Positions 12,901 through 27,900 of a stretch of 64,000 nt of DNA are shown piece after piece. Numbering within the stretch: position 1 is the stretch's first letter; every line of letters starts with the position of its first letter. Made by a program: the position numbers and the translations under genes. The notes under the pieces are model-generated. The model was not told where the DNA came from, did no database searches, and saw nothing but the letters and a program-made list of their open reading frames with translations. Origin of the DNA: Strix aluco (lineage: Eukaryota > Chordata > Aves > Strigiformes > Strigidae); assembly GCF_031877795.1 (NCBI RefSeq), contig NC_133971.1, positions 84,840,446-84,904,445 on the forward strand, written 5' to 3'.

Positions 12901-15900
12901 GGTTGCAGCTCTTCCAACTAGCTTCACGCTCTCTCCCCTTCGTGCAGGAAAATGCCCATAGTGATGCTCCAGCTCATACTCACCTGGGACTGGGTGCAGG
13001 CAGGGTCCACGAGGTTCTGGCAGGCCATCTGGATGGCTTGGTTAGCTCTGGCGAACTGAGTGGGGTCTACCAAGCCTTGCTGTCCAGCCTGGCTGTTGGG
13101 GTCCGAGACCCCCACGAGGTAGGCAGCCTAGGAGCACGAGAGAGGTAGTGAGAGCTCATGCACAGGGGAGAGGCTCAGAGCAGGCATGGGCTGCAGAGTA
13201 GGCTGGCAACTCCACACCACAGGGCCAGGCTTTGAGGGGCAGGGGAGAGGCACGTACAGCAACTATGCACCAGGGGTAATGCTCAGGGCTGGGACCAAGC
13301 ATGTCTCACCTGGGCAGCTGCCTCCGTGAGGCCGCAGAGAGCTTTGGAGGCGGCACTGATGGAGTCGCCGAACTCGGGCAGTTTGCTGTTCTTGGCGTTC
13401 TGGGAGATGCCAGCCATGGACTCGCCTAGCACCTACATGACACACCGGGTATCGGTTAGAGACCACCTCCTGCTCCCTCACTGTGCTCCCAGGCTCAGAG
13501 CAAACTGTGCTTCATCAACAGGGGAGGAACCACCTTTCTCTTTGCCCCGACATCCTTCCCAAACCTCCCCAATCCTTCCCCAGACCTCCACCTCCAGCTC
13601 AGGACTCACCTTGGAATTCTCCATAACGCTGTCAAGGCAGTTGAAGTAGGACATATCGTTGACAGTCTGGGTGGGGTTCTCCAACAGCTCCTTCACTGTC
13701 TGTAGGGACACAGGTGTCACATCCAAGGGAAGGGTCCGCGCCCTCCACTTGCACCTCCTCTTTGCTCCCTCCTTCCCTCCTGCCCCTCACGGCGGGGTAC
13801 AGCTCCCCACTCCCCACCATCTCAGCACACAGCCACCTCAGCCCCTCCACTGCCTCGTCACTATGTGGCTTCTCACCTCCAGCTCCCGCAGGGCGTTATC
13901 GCACTCCTTCTGGCCCGGCGCCTGCTGGGTGCACATGGTGATCAGCTGGTTAATGCTGTCGGTCACGGCCCTGCCGGGAACAGGGGAGAAAGACCCCAGC
14001 GATCAACGCCAGCTCCGCCACCTGGACTCACGCTACAGCAAACAGCTCACAGGGAGCGGTTCCCCCTACCGTGCTGCTGCTGCCAGCTGATTCTTGAGGT
14101 TGGGGGCCGTGGGGTCGGCAGAGAGCGCCTTTGCAGCCAGCAGGAGCTTGCTGGAGGACATGGAGATGCTCTTCAAGTTCGACACCACCTGTGCCTGGTC
14201 TTCCTTATTCTGAAAGAAGCCAAGAAGAGTTACATGCAGCAGTTTCCAAACTCCACGCCCACCCTGGGTCTTCTCCAGTGGTTTTCAAGCTGAGCCAGTT
14301 TCCTTCATCTAACTCATCTGCCAACAGCAAGGATACAGCAGCAACACTTGCTGGACAAATCCAAGCCACTCTCTCCCTGCTGCTGCAGTTTTGCACAGCT
14401 CCAGATCCCATCTCACCAGCTGTGTTGGCCACAACCACCCTAACCACTGGTGTCTGGCCACCATGCCTGCGGTCAGTCACCCTCCCAGGCACCCCAAACC
14501 TCTCACTCTACCCAGGATCCCCCAACAGGTGTTTGCTCTCACCGGAGACTGGCTGGCCATCTCCACTCCTGCCTGCAGGAACTCATTGAAGTCCTGCCCA
14601 AATTTGCCAGAGGACTTGGCCAGGTCTTGAGGGGTGCCACGTGACGCCTGCACCAGCTCGTTGGCAGACTGGTTGAGCCCTGCGGCTGCCTGGTTCAGCT
14701 GGCTCTGCGCCTCCTGGAAGCTCTTGGTGCTGGGAGGGAACTGGAAGCAGGAAAAGGGGTTAGGAGAGGCAGTGAGGATAAAGACGGAGGATGAAGGCCT
14801 GGCACATACTTGGGGATATGCTACAGAGGAACCCGGTGTAGATGGACCGGCTTGCATCCCTACAAGGTTTCCCCCTTCCCCTCCCACCCCGGCTCAGCTC
14901 ACCGAATCCGCCAGCAGCTTCTTGCTGGCCTCTCCCACCATGCGGATGGCAGCGTCCACGTCTCGCTGCCCCGGCAGGCAGTTAACGCAGCGGCTCAGGG
15001 CCTGCGACACTGCCTTGGCCACCTGCAGAGAAGCAAAGAGCGGTCACCGTCCACCAGCCAGCTTCATGCCCTTCCCACGGGCTGACGGGCAACACCAGGG
15101 TACCCATTCTCCCCACCTGGGCCAGGCGCTGCTGGCTCTCTGGATCACCAGGCTTGGCCACTGCTTTCCGCGCCTCCTCGATGAGGTTGTTGGCTTTATC
15201 CATGACGTCGCTGGCGCACTCCAGCATGGCGCTCTGTGCCTGTGGGTCAGGGGTGCTGGCTGCCACGCCACGGGCGGCCTGGCTGAGCGAGCGCAGGGCC
15301 TGGGCCACCTCTCGGGCAGCTATCCCTGGGGGGATGGAGAGGTCAGTGGCTGCTGGCACGGCCCCGTCCCCCCTCCCAGCCCTGGTGCGGAGGCTGGTAC
15401 CTGTGTAGTTCTCATTGCCCTGGGCCACCTCTCCCAGGAGGTGAGCAATGGCGGAGCTGACGGCTTTCGTGCTGTTCCCCAGGTCCTGGGCACACTTCTC
15501 CATCTGCGGAGAGATAAGCAGGGATATGCTGGTGGGTTGTACCTCCAGCCTCCATCCCATGGCTCCTCCACCCCAGTGCCCACCCCACACAACCCTGCAC
15601 TGCCCTTTCCTGCGTCCTCACCGTCTCTCCCGGCAGAGGCTTGAGCTTGCCATCACGGGCAGCTGCCTTGGCTTCCTGCAAGTCCCTCTCCAGGCTCTGC
15701 ACCAGACCCAGTGCAGAGTCTATCTCCAGGGGTCCACACGCCTCCTGAGCCTGCGATGGGACAGAAGGGAAGGTGAGTGAGGCGACCGCTGAGCTCACCC
15801 TGCCATGGCAGAGATCATGACCTGGCACCGGGCCGTCCCCACTGTTTCCCCGTGCTCTGCACAGCCAGGGTCCCACCGCAGGACGGGACCCAGCCTCTCA

Positions 15901-18900
15901 CCTTCTGGGCAGCAGTTCGGAGCTCAGCCAGAGCTGCGGCCAAGTTCTTGGCACACTGGCTGAGCTGCATCGCAGAGGCTTGGTCTGTGATGGTGGGGAC
16001 AGTGGCCTTGGCTGCAGCTACCATCTTCCCACCAGGCTGACGGGCCAAAAGAAAAAGCAATGAGAAGGGGACGAACATGCAGTATCTCTCTGCTACCCAT
16101 GTGCAGCAGGCTTCCCAGTAGGAAAGCTGTAGTGCCAGAGCCGGCACGGGAGGCTCTGGGCAGCGTGGGTACCTGCAAGAAGTTCTGGCTGGCAGCAATG
16201 AGAGCCAGCTGGGCACTGGGGCTGTCCGGCTGGGACTGGCTTCCTCGCACGCCCTGCACCAGCATCGGGATCTGCTCTGCCACCACCTGCCAGAGAGAAG
16301 GGTCACCGGAGGGGCTCAGTCAAGAGGAGACAGATCTAATCCAGGACAAGTGACCAAAAGGTCGGCTCCCAGGGGAGCTGTGTGAGGACCAGAAGGTACT
16401 GCCTGCTCACTGTGGCCAAGCATGGAGGCCCAGCACGGCTGATGGGAGAAGGGACAGGGAGAGGTGGCGCAGGAGATGCCAGGATACAGCCTGGGCCCTT
16501 ACCTTGCAGCTCTGCACGAGCTGCTGCTGTGCAGCAGGGTTCTTGTTGGAGGAGGCAGCGTGCTGTGCGGCAGCGATGGTCTGGGTGGCGGACGCGGCGG
16601 CTTGCTTGGCTGCGTGCTGGCAGAGGGAGGCATGGGTTAGCTCTGGCGGCGGAGCAGCCTGCCCTGAGCCTCCCTGCCATACACTGGGGCTCAGCTGCCC
16701 CTAAATTTCTTCTCCTGGGCCTCCACCTGCAACACTGGAGCTTCCCCAGAACTCTCGATGCCCAGCATGACAAAGCAACATGGTGCACACAAGGTAAGGG
16801 AAGGGAGCAGTGGGGAGCTCTCTGAGGAACGCAGCATGGACTCTGTACATGAAAAGGACTTTATCCCTCTGGAAAGTGCAGGAATGCAGAGGCTCCCGGT
16901 CAGGTGTCACTCACTGACCATGCCTCCTTGTCCTCTGTGGCCCCTTGCCCCACGTCTCACCTCCAGCTTGTGCACCAGTTTCTTCTTGATGGCATTCTGG
17001 GCTGCAGCATTGGTCGCCATGCGGAGCCCCTCTGCTGCCTCGCGCAGCCGCTGCTGCTGCTCCTCACTGTCTGGGTGGGCTGCGGCTCCCTGGAGAAAGA
17101 AGGAAACCCATCACACCTTGCAGGGACTACAGGGTCCCTTGTCCTCCTGAAGCAGTAGCTGCGCTCTGGCCTGATGCCAGGGAGTCCCCCACAAGGCAGC
17201 CCGGCTGCTTACGGTGCTGGGGAGATGCCCAAAGCCTCTCCAGGAGAGCTCAACAGCAGAAGAGCTAACAGCTCCTCTGCTACGACCTCCAGGAGGAGCC
17301 CCACTCCATTACACAGGTCCCTGGCTCCATGCAGCCCCTTGCTCTGGGAACAACTTCCCCACCCAGGTGCTGCTCGTTCCCTCCCCAGCACCGAGCTGAC
17401 TGCATTGGACAGGGCTGGGGACAAAAACCAGCACCCATCCTCCCCCACACCACTGACCTTTGCAGCCTCCACCATCTTGGCGGTGGCGTCAGCCAGGATC
17501 TTGGCTGCGCTCAGCAGCTTGCGTGAGTTCTCCAGGTCTGTCTCTCCCTCCGCGTCGGCTTTGATGGCATTGACAAGGTCAGATGTGGCCTGGGCCAGAA
17601 TACGAGCCTGACGAACCATTTCCCCTGGGACAGAAAGGAAGGGTAGTCCATTAGCAAGTCCCACGGGCTCCCTGATACCTCCCCATCCCTTGTGCTCTGC
17701 CCCAGGTGCCATCAGCCACTCTCACCAGCATCGCCCATGGAGCTGAATATGTTCTCAGTGACGTTGAGGATGGTGTCGGTGGCCTGGTCGTAGCGCCCGA
17801 TGGGCTGCCCGCCCAAGGCGTGCTGCTTGATGTGCTGCAGCAGGTCGTTCAGGGCCTGGGTGACGGCCGTGGCTGCCACCCCCACCTGCTTCAGGAGCTG
17901 GTCATCATTGGTAGCTGCCTTAGAGGCTTCCACACAGCCCTCCGCTGACTTGGCCACCAACTTGCCGGCCTCGATCAGCTGCTCCTGGCAGACTGGGGAG
18001 CTGATTGTGGGAGCCACTACCTGGAGGGGAGGAGAAAGGCTGGGCAGCAAGCATGGTGTGCTCCTTGTAGGAGCTGTGCAGGAACAGCTGTCCCCAACTT
18101 CTGCTCCTCCAAAAAGGATATCCAATGTTTGGGCACAGTGGCAGGGACCCCAGCCGGAGGCAGCCCATGCTTCTGGTGCCAGATCCCTAATGTCTGGCCT
18201 GAGGACGTGTGGTCCTGGCACACCTACAACCCCACCATGGAGCTGCCACCAGCAAGGTGTTAACCTTACTGCTTACCTTGGTGCAGGCCACCAGCTGGGA
18301 GGTGGAGAGGGCACACTGGGTGGCAGCAGCGATCACCTGCGTCTGCAGGGCCGAGTCCTCTGTTTTCTGAGCCACGTTCTTGGCTTTGAGCACCAGTGCT
18401 GCGGCTGCGCTGGCCACTGCCTTTGCCAGCTGCATGAGCATGTCCTGGGGGGGACGGAGAGGGTCAGCGCGGGAGTCATGGCAGCAGGAGCACCGGCAGC
18501 CCGCAGAGCTCTCGTGAAATATTCAGCGGGGAAACGTGAGCTCTCGGGGCCTTTCATCCACTCAGTCCAGCACTGGCAGCACCGAACACCTGAAGCGGCT
18601 GGCCACACCTTGACCACATCTCTATGGTGTGCTATAGCCGGCGGTGAGGCTGTAACCTGGCCTCGAGCTGCAGCCTGCACTGTGGCACGGCCATGAACAC
18701 TGCCCAGAGCAGCTTGGGCAACACTCAGCACCACCCAACACCCATGGCCCACTCACTTCCCACTCCCCAGGCAACAACCTGCCCCGAGTCCCTGACTGTA
18801 CCGTAGCAACAACCTGCTGCAAGGCACCGCAAGCACTGCCTGGCTTTGCGTGGATTGGCAAAAAAATTACAAACCCCTCCGGCCAAATGGCAGGCAGAAG

Positions 18901-21900
18901 CCTGCCATGGCACAGCCACACCAGGGGCAGCTGCTGGCCCACAGGCTTACCCCACCAGCAACAGGTGAGCAGGAGATGCTGCCCACACTGGTCACCTGTA
19001 CTGCAGGCGTGCTCGCTATTTTCTAGCTCGTTAGTGAGAAGCTACATCTCTGCTGTCATTCCTGGGGCTAAAGGAGAGGTATGACGCAGCAACCAGCCTC
19101 CTCTACCCCAGGGGCAGCAGGGAAGGCACGGGACCGCCCTGCCAGCACACAACAGGCAGCGACCAGCAGGCGGCAAACTGCTTTCCCGCAGGGCATCAGG
19201 CGTGACAGCACGCTGCAGCCTTCAGGATTAGCTCCTGCAGCACGCTGCCAGTGAAAACTGGCAGCACCAGTGCTAGACAGCAAATGCTTGGGGCAAAAAC
19301 CTTGGTACACAGGGCAACACTCTCTGCCTGCAGTGCCTGCAGTCCTCCTGTCGTGTGCGTGCTCACAGCGAGTGGCCCCACACCCCATGACAGTTAAGCC
19401 TCCGGCCACCAAGCCAGAAGTGTCACAGCACCCCCTCACCTCCTGCAAGCCAAGACTACTCCTGCTGCAACCCACCACCTTTCCAGACAGGAGAGGAAAC
19501 CAGAAAGTGCATGCACCCAGCTCCAGAGTCCCCAGACTGCTTCATGTGAGCCCAAGGAGGGAAGTAGATACACTCGGGTCTGGCAGCCGCGAGGCAGAGC
19601 ATTCTGCTGCATGTGTGCAAATTGTCTTCCAGGTCCTAAATCCACCCCTTGGGGCTGCCCTGTAGTGACTGAGCATGGCTTCCTGCCCTGGTGCTAGCTC
19701 TTCTGCTCCCCTTGGCTATCTGTCCAGGCTGTTCTGCTCATGTTGAGGCTATGTGGCCGCCATGGACAGAAACCCTTTCTTTCTGGTGTCTGTTTTGGTC
19801 TGTACTGCAGCTGGATCCTCCTCCCCAGCACAGTATGCTATCTCCCTTGTGCTGGAAGGAGTAGTTGTGGGAAAGCAAGCCAGCTGGAAGTCAGCTCAGC
19901 CAGAACAAACCACCCCATGAGGCTCCAGCCACCCTGGGTCTCTGGTGGGGGCAGGCAAGCAGCTCCCACGGGCAGGAAACAGCAGGCAGGAGCCAAGGCA
20001 GCTGCAAGGGAGGACTCCCAGAGCAGCGCTCGTCCAAGTAGCGACCCGAGTGCATGGACTTCTAAGAGCCAGCCACCAGAAAAACAGATTTTTTGACAAG
20101 AGCCCTTCTCCAGAGAGTTCAGCTAACAGTTCCCAGAGGAGCATCTCTCACACGGGAGAGAGCAGGGACCACCAAGCCATGCCTACAGCCTGCTTTTACC
20201 GTCTTTGGGTCTGAGGCAGTCAGGATCCAAGCACGCCGGCTTTCTTGGATCTACATGGGAATCCACAAGATAAAAGGCATTATATCACAGTGGTTCTAAG
20301 GACAGATGAGCAATGGCCTGTCGCCCCCCTCAGCAAAGTCACCACCAGTCACCAACCGAGCTTTGGCCTGGCGCCCTCCTGTCAGGTCCTCTGCAAAGGC
20401 TGATTTTTAGTGAGTGGGTGTGCCGGTTGCCACCGGGTGCACTCACCTGGAACCGGGGATCAGTGTCACTCTCCCCGATCTGCTGCAGCAGCTCCCCACT
20501 AGTCTGGCCCACGAGACCAGCAGCCTGCAGGAGATTCTGACGAGGCTGCAAGGCACAAGGCAAAATCAACATCAGGCTCATGAGCAAGTCCTAAAACCTC
20601 ACCCAATGGTTCCCCCTTGCCTTCCGCCCTCCTCTTGGCCCCAGGGCCCCTCCTGCCCCCCACCTCAGCGCTGGCAGGCTGTGCCGTTTTCAGCAGGTCA
20701 GAGACAGCGCTCGCCAGGTTCTTGGCTGCCTGCAGAAGCTGCCGTCCATTGCCTCCCTCATCCTCCATCAGCGCAGCCAGCAGCTTCACACCCTTGGACA
20801 TCTCCGTCAGGTTGGAAGAGATGGTGGTGACAGCGCAGCCCACAGCAGTGTAGTCCGTGTCTGCTGGATCACCTGCACAGGGAGGAGATGAGTCAGGATG
20901 GCATGAGCTTCAAGTGATGCTCCAAGACAATTCCTGTGCCTGTCACTGATGTGGTTCTCCTTCCTGGGAGTGGGAGGAGAGACCCTCTGGCTCCTAAGCT
21001 GAGTTTGGGCAGGAGAACCTGGGGAAAAAGAGCTGCACCATGCCATGGCCAGGCCCGGAGCTATGGCGGGACTAGACAACATGCTTCTGGTCCAGAAGAT
21101 GGCTGGTCAGCCAAGGACTGGGAGGAGGACTGGGCTGGCCACAGGCTGGGATCTAAAGGCAGGGCAAACTGTGGGGGCATGGCCAGCTCTACATGCACGT
21201 TAGCAGCAGTTGGGGCTGATTTAGCTCTAGCTGGGGCAGGCTGGCTCCTCCAGTCTCTGATGGAGGGCAGGAGCCATGACCTTCAGCCAGAAAAGAGAGG
21301 CCAAACTTTCTCCAGAAATGGGGCATCCCTCTTCTCCAGCCGTCCACATACCTGCAGTGAGGTTGACCACTGAGGCTGTGCCAGCAGTGATAGCATCCAC
21401 TTGGGAGTGGATCTCATGCTTCGACTCATCCATCTTGTTTTTGCGCCAAGCTTTGGATGCCTGAAATGGGGAGGACAGGGTCAGGAGATGATGGTGGGTA
21501 GCTGCACTCATGTTCACACAGGGAGATGCAGAAAAGAGGAGACAAGAAAGAGGGAAAGAGCAGCTGTCACCACCCAAAACTTCCCAGCCCATCCTGACCA
21601 AGCAACATGATCCAGGGTCCCCTCCACTCCTGCCCCAAGAGTGGGATACAACCCCACCTCTTTGCAGGCTGCAGATCTTCCCAGCAGCTGCTGAAACCTT
21701 TCCTGGGAATGCGGCCAGATTCACTCAGCCCAGCCAACAACCTCCAGCAATGTCCCCACCAGCACTCCACCTTCACTCGGCACTTACAGCATCCTGCCCG
21801 AGGGGTGGCAAAGTCTCGAAGTCGTCCAGTGTGGCCTGAGCTGCATGCACCGCCTGCATACTGGAGTTGATGGTGCCAGTCAGGGCTTGCTGGGCTGAAG

Positions 21901-24900
21901 TCTGCAACACAGAGACAGATTGAGGTACATTGCAGGCTCAAAATTTAGGCTAAATGTTTGGCTCACACAAACCCCTGCAACATGGTGTAACACGGTGACA
22001 GTGCTCTAGGTAGGTGCCTCCACAACGTGGGATGCACCTAGGAAAAAGGGGGTCTCCCCTGTGCACCTCCCACTGGGAAATGCCCCATCCCACTGTGGGT
22101 ACAAGCAAGTCTCACAGTTAACCAGTTCTTGGGGAGTGGGGAGCAGATGCAGTGGGACCCCACAACGCTTTTACAGCAAGCCCCACAGCAGGCAGAGCGG
22201 GGCCAAAGAAAACAGCCTCCTCGTGGCCTTTTCCAAGGGATTCTCCAGCTGCAGAGGACATGGGGGACATCAAAGCCAGGCACAGGGCTCCGCTGCGAAC
22301 CACAGCATTGGTGGGGCTGGCCAGGCACAGCAGATTGGGGCAGCTCAACTTGAAGGAGAGGCTGTGGCTGCCGGCCAGGGTGCAACGCCAGGGTGTAGCT
22401 CAAGTTTGCAGAGCAGTGAGGGAGGACGCCAGCTCAGCCAGGCCAGCAAGCACACAAGGCCAGCGGCACAGAGCCCCTGCTCTTCACGGCAAGCCAACAC
22501 CAGGCCATGGGCCCAAATGGATGGGTCTAGGTGAGCCTGATGGGCACCTTTCAGAATTTGTGTCCTATGGTGGGCATAGGAGCGCTTACCAGGGGAGGCA
22601 TGTGCCCTCGGTGCATCTGGCCACTGGTGATCTGCAGCTGAGGCTGTGGCATCGTGCCCACCTGGAAGTTTTCTGGCCCTCCAGCCCCTGTCCGCATGAT
22701 GGCTGGCAGGGCCACTGAACCCAGCTCCGCCTTGCCTACACGATTAAATTGCTGCTGCAAGACGGTTGACCTGAAATGAGAAGAAATACCAGGTCAAGGG
22801 ATGCTCACAGCCCTGGCACCAAGCTCTGTGAGAGAGCTGCTATCAAAGGACTGGCAGCTCTTCCTCCAGACACACTGTGCTGCAAGCTTGGCTGGAGCCT
22901 GCTCTCCAATCAACCTCTGTTTGGCAGCTAACTTGGTCCTGGAGGGCTTACTTCTTTGGAGACACGGAGTCTTCCAGCATGGTGGACTCCTCATCCCCCT
23001 CCAGTCCAAAGTGGTCTTTGCTCTTTTTCTGTAGAGGGAAAGAAAAAACGTGTCAGACAGACTTCTCCTCCTCCTGCAGCCCAGGCACTGTACTGGGGCC
23101 ATAGGGTCCCCCTGCCCTGTCTCCAGCTCCCCCAGCAGCACTGTGTGCCAATGGTTGTCTGGAGGCAGCTGGAAGGGGCAACCTGTACCCCTCACCAGAG
23201 AGAAGCCAGTTATCAGTGCCCTTTTCAGCATGGCCTCACCTTTTTGAGGATGATATCAATGTAGCCAGCAATCAGCTGGGCAATCTGCTCCCCCTCCGTC
23301 GTCTGCACTGAGTAGTAACCATCCTGGTAATCTCCAAAATCCTGCAATGACAGGGCACAGGGTAGCACCGGAGCAGGGCACTGGCAGCCATCCTGAGCCC
23401 CTCTGGTATGTGCTAAGCGCCCAAGTGCCGGCCTCCAAAACAAGAGCCAGGAGAGGCACCAGAGGAAGGCAAGGCTGTGCCACCGTGGGGCAATAACCAA
23501 GAGAGGGGCAGTGTGAGAGCAGCCCCCCACAGGGGCACCACTGGGACGGGGGGTTTGGAGGACCAGGGCTGGTCCCTACCAGGGTGAAGCTCTTGGGTGA
23601 GGCTGCCCAGCGCTTGATGTTGGTCAAGCTCCACTCCTGAATCACTTCCTTGGTCTTCTCATCCACACGCATCACACACTCCTTGGTGATCCCCAGCAGC
23701 CGTGGCACCAGCTTGTTCTTCCCCTTCATCTTCTCCTGTAGGCCATGACAGAAGGGGTGTGAGCTGTCCCTGGGACACCTTTGAGGCCTGCTGTGGCTAC
23801 CAAACACCCGCCAGGCCACTCTCTCATGGTTACAACCATGACATGGGGCTTGAAAATGAGAAGAAGCGTGAATTGAGGAGTTGGAAGGCAGTGCACAGAG
23901 AAAGGCAAGAAGAAGGTGGGCAGTGGAGACACAGGGAAAACTGGAGCAACATGGGTTGAGGGGTAGCAGCTGGAGACAGGACAGACGGAGGGATGCTGTA
24001 GAAGAGGAATTTTGGTCGATGAGAGGTGGGACCAGGGGGGCTGCTTGACCTTGACCAAGAAGAAGGAGACCCCATAGGTCTTGAGGGAACGGGCAAGTTT
24101 CACATAGCGAACTTTGGCCTCAATCTCGCTCATGTTCCCGCAGTTCTTGTGCGCCTGCAACAGAAAAGACAGAACATCACATTAGCTCCATGGTCCCCTG
24201 GCTGTGTCACCATCACCCTGTCACAGCCTTCCCAGGCTCTCTCCATCCCACCAGCATCCCCTGTCCCTGCTACAGCATCCCTCTGATCTCTGGGACCTCG
24301 GGAGCTGCCTTGTCTGCCCACCTACAGCTTCCTGATCCTGTTTCTCACCTGTCAACCTGCTATATGTTGCCTCCAGAGACAAGAGCAGCCTCCACATTTG
24401 GCAAGGAGGAGCAAGAAGCCCAGTTCTCAAAAACCCCCCTGCACGTACCATGAAGATCTTGCGCTCCCCTTTCTGCTTGATGTACTCCTTGGGCAGGAAA
24501 TCCTTGAGTCTGTCAAGAGACAGCCAAGTCAAGCTGTTAGCAGCAGAGCCCAAAGCCAGGGCAAATGCCTTTGACTACAAAGAGGCCCAACCCAGAGCCT
24601 TGGACAAACCCCTGCCAGGGCATGGGCTGGGAGTTTTGGGAAGCAGGAAGGTTGCAGAAGTAATGAAAGCTGCCCCAGGAGCTGCCCTGCTGAAAGTGGG
24701 GTGGAGATACTGAGGATGCAGCCCCTTGTGCAGCATCAGGCGTGGCCATATGATGGCCTGGGGTCCCTCCCATCAGAGCTGCTGCATGTCCCTGGGGGGT
24801 GCTAGAGGGAGCAGGATGGGGGGCTGGCACCCCTTGCAGCCAGCGTGGACCTCCACGCGTGGGGACTGCGCTGCAGGGAGGAGACCGGTCACACCAGAGG

Positions 24901-27900
24901 CAAATGCAGCCCTGGAGCCCCATGTGCCAGTGCACTGCTGGGGGCTGCCAAGCTGCTTCAGCCACCTCCAGACAAGCCCAGGGGCTCCCTGGGACACTCA
25001 CTCCAGAAAGCCTGGCTTGTGCTTCTGCTCATTGTGCGGCCCAAACTGGATCTGGCACTGGTAGCCGGCAAACTCGCAGGCTTTGTCAAAGGAGACAGGG
25101 TGGGAACCGTTCAGGATGTCGTCGCGAGCCTGTGTGGGAAGAGAAGACACCACCGTGGGCTGGGCAGCCAGGCAGCCCTTCCACCACTCCCCTCCACACC
25201 AATCAGGACCTGTTTTCCAGACTTAAAAGAAGCGGCCCTGAAAAAGAGGAGGATCTAGGACCAGACTGTCCCACAAAGGGACTACCACCAAGCCTGGGAG
25301 AGGAACAGAAGCAGGACTTCAGGATGGCTCCCATCAGGCAGAGGAGACATGGGATCCCCTGGGGAGCTCTGGAGTACACAGAGGGCAGGGCTGAGATTGC
25401 CAGCGTTGGCTCCTACCCAGGAGACAACTGGGTAGCCTGAAGTGCCCCCCATGGTGGCCCCTGGCCAAAACCCTCAGCCACCAGCTCTGGCAAGGGGCTG
25501 GCACAGGGCAGTGGAGCCGGGCGCTGCAGGGAGCTGTACCTGCACGTAGAGCAGGTTGAGCTGCACAGGATCTCGCGAGTCCACGTTCTGGTCGGAGTAG
25601 AAGAACTTGCGCCGCAGCAGCAGTGTCTCGTTATCGTCAATGCCCTGTTCGCGCAGGGTCCGGCCGTGGTCCAGCCAGTTCACTGCAGGCAACGACAGGG
25701 CGTGAGCAGGGACAGGCACCAAGGCCAGGCCAGACCCAGCTCCAGGACTGCTCACACGGAGTGAGAAATGGGTGTCTGTCTGGTGCATCCTGGCTCTCAC
25801 CCCTCTGCCCTGGGCCTCCAGGCAGGAGACACTCCAGGGAGTGTGGGCACATGTTCCCTCATCACAGTCCTCTCCGCTCCCCTGAACTGGCTCTTCCCCT
25901 TGCAGGGGCCCCTGCTCCCCTTGGCCCAGGCTGACCCCATCCCCAGCACGCCAGGCACCTACACTCATCATCTGTGTGCAATTTCTGCTTGAGCTTCTCC
26001 ATCTTCTTCTCATCTCGCAACAGGGTCTTGTCCTTCTTGAGGGTGCCTGTAACCTCCTCTTTCTTCTCTTCCATAATCTCCCGAACAAGCGAGTACTCAT
26101 CGTAGTTGGTGATGCCTGCAGGAGAGCAGAGCACCAAGCTTAGCACGACTTTGCTGCCAAACACAGAGCCTCGTGCAACACAGGGGTGCAGAGCTGTTTC
26201 CCCTCCCCAGCATCACACACCCCTCAGACACCCCTGCTGCCAGGCCATCTGCTGCATCCCCAGTACCCCCAGGAGACGCTGCCACCTTTCCCCACCTCCC
26301 CACCCCGCTTCCTCCCCGCTGTGGCTGCCCCCTCCTCTCACCGATCCGGGCACAGATTGTCATGAGCATGTCTGTGACAGTTTTGGAGTCATCCACCATC
26401 ACTGTTTTCACTGTCCCATCCAGCATCCGGATCTTCAGGGGCCGCTGCTTCTTCTTGTACTCCATGGTATCCTGTGGGCACAGCACAGGACAGCTCCCAG
26501 CAGCGGCACTGGCACAGGGTGCCTGCATCCCATCATTGCCAACAGCTCCTGTCCCCCCAGTGCAATTGTGGGGCGGGGGGGGGGGTGTTGCTGCAGGGCA
26601 TGATGCAAGGCAACAGGGCAGGCACCCACACCACCTCCACACTGTGAGCACATCCAACCGCAGGGCCAAGGCAGGTACCAGCTAGAAAGACGTTGGATGG
26701 ATGCTTACCCCATTGCGAAGCATGTAGTAGTCCAGAGCCTTTCCAGCCTCCAGCCAGATCCCTTTCTTTGGGTCTTCATCCGAGAGGAACAGTCCAAAAT
26801 CGTTGGCTGTAAAACAGGTAAAAGCCTCTGCCAGGGTAATCCTGAGCAGGACAGGGCCACCAAGACGCCAGCCTGTGCCCAAGGATGTATACGGGTGCAG
26901 CCCAGCACATGAAGCACAGCACCACTTGTGAACGCTGGAGCCTAAGTATAATGAGTGGGCAACAAAGCTGGCAAGCAGGCTTTGAGGTACATGTTTTATC
27001 ACAGTTATCTATGAAAAAAGTCATCTGAAGCATGCCTACACAATGCTGAATTTGGAACTGATAGTCACAACAGAAGGAAGAGCTTGGAGTTGTGGTTGAC
27101 AGGTCTCTGAAATCTTTGGTGCAACGTATAGCAGCAGCAAAAGCAAAGTAACAAAATGCTGGGAGTCACCAGGAAGGGTGCTGGGAACTGGTCTATAAAA
27201 CTTAAGACACATCCACACTTCGAGTACTCCATGATGGTGTGGTCTGCACCTCCCCAGAAGGACACAGCAGGGTTTGAAAAGATACAGAGAGAAGCAACTT
27301 AACTGATGGAGCCTTGGCATGAGGGATTAAAGGAGCTGGGACTCCTCCATTTGGAGAGGAGGAGGCTGAAGGAGGATGGGATCAAGGCTTACAGAGTCTC
27401 AGCGGTGGTGAGTAAGTGCTGTTCACCAAACCCTGCTCCCTTGGGGCTGGGGTACCTCGTGAAAGTGCTGCTGCTGGAGCCCAGGCAGTGGCACTCCAGC
27501 GCAGATCCACCGGGATAGCCCCGTTTTCCTGCTGCAAGAGGCCAGGATCATGCCTGGTTTTGCCTTGGGAAAGGTCCTTCTCCACCTTTGTAACAACCCC
27601 ACGCCGCAGGCTGTCTTGGCTGGCTATGCTTATAATGCGTCATCTTGTTGGCAGCTCTCTGCGGGGAGGAACAAATTCCTGAGCCGCCCCGCTCCTGCCT
27701 GGCTAACACTGCCGTTAGGATCCTACTAAACAGGGAGCAGAAAAATCACAGAGGCTTGCCATTTTATTTTTAAATTACAGGAAAAAAAAGCTATTTTCAA
27801 AGCAAATTCCAAGAGCATAACTCTAAAGCACTGAAAACTGAGCAGCTTGACCCAGATCCATAACTTGGGTGGGGAGAGGCGCTTCCCGAGTCAGAGCAAG

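Noticed and set aside
14634-15644. 336-codon plus-strand frame
   Set aside because: Antisense shadow of TLN1 rod exons; no independent protein features.
22038-22534. Frames in the TLN1 intron 21902-22589
   Set aside because: No homology, and open on both strands as expected for GC-rich intron sequence.
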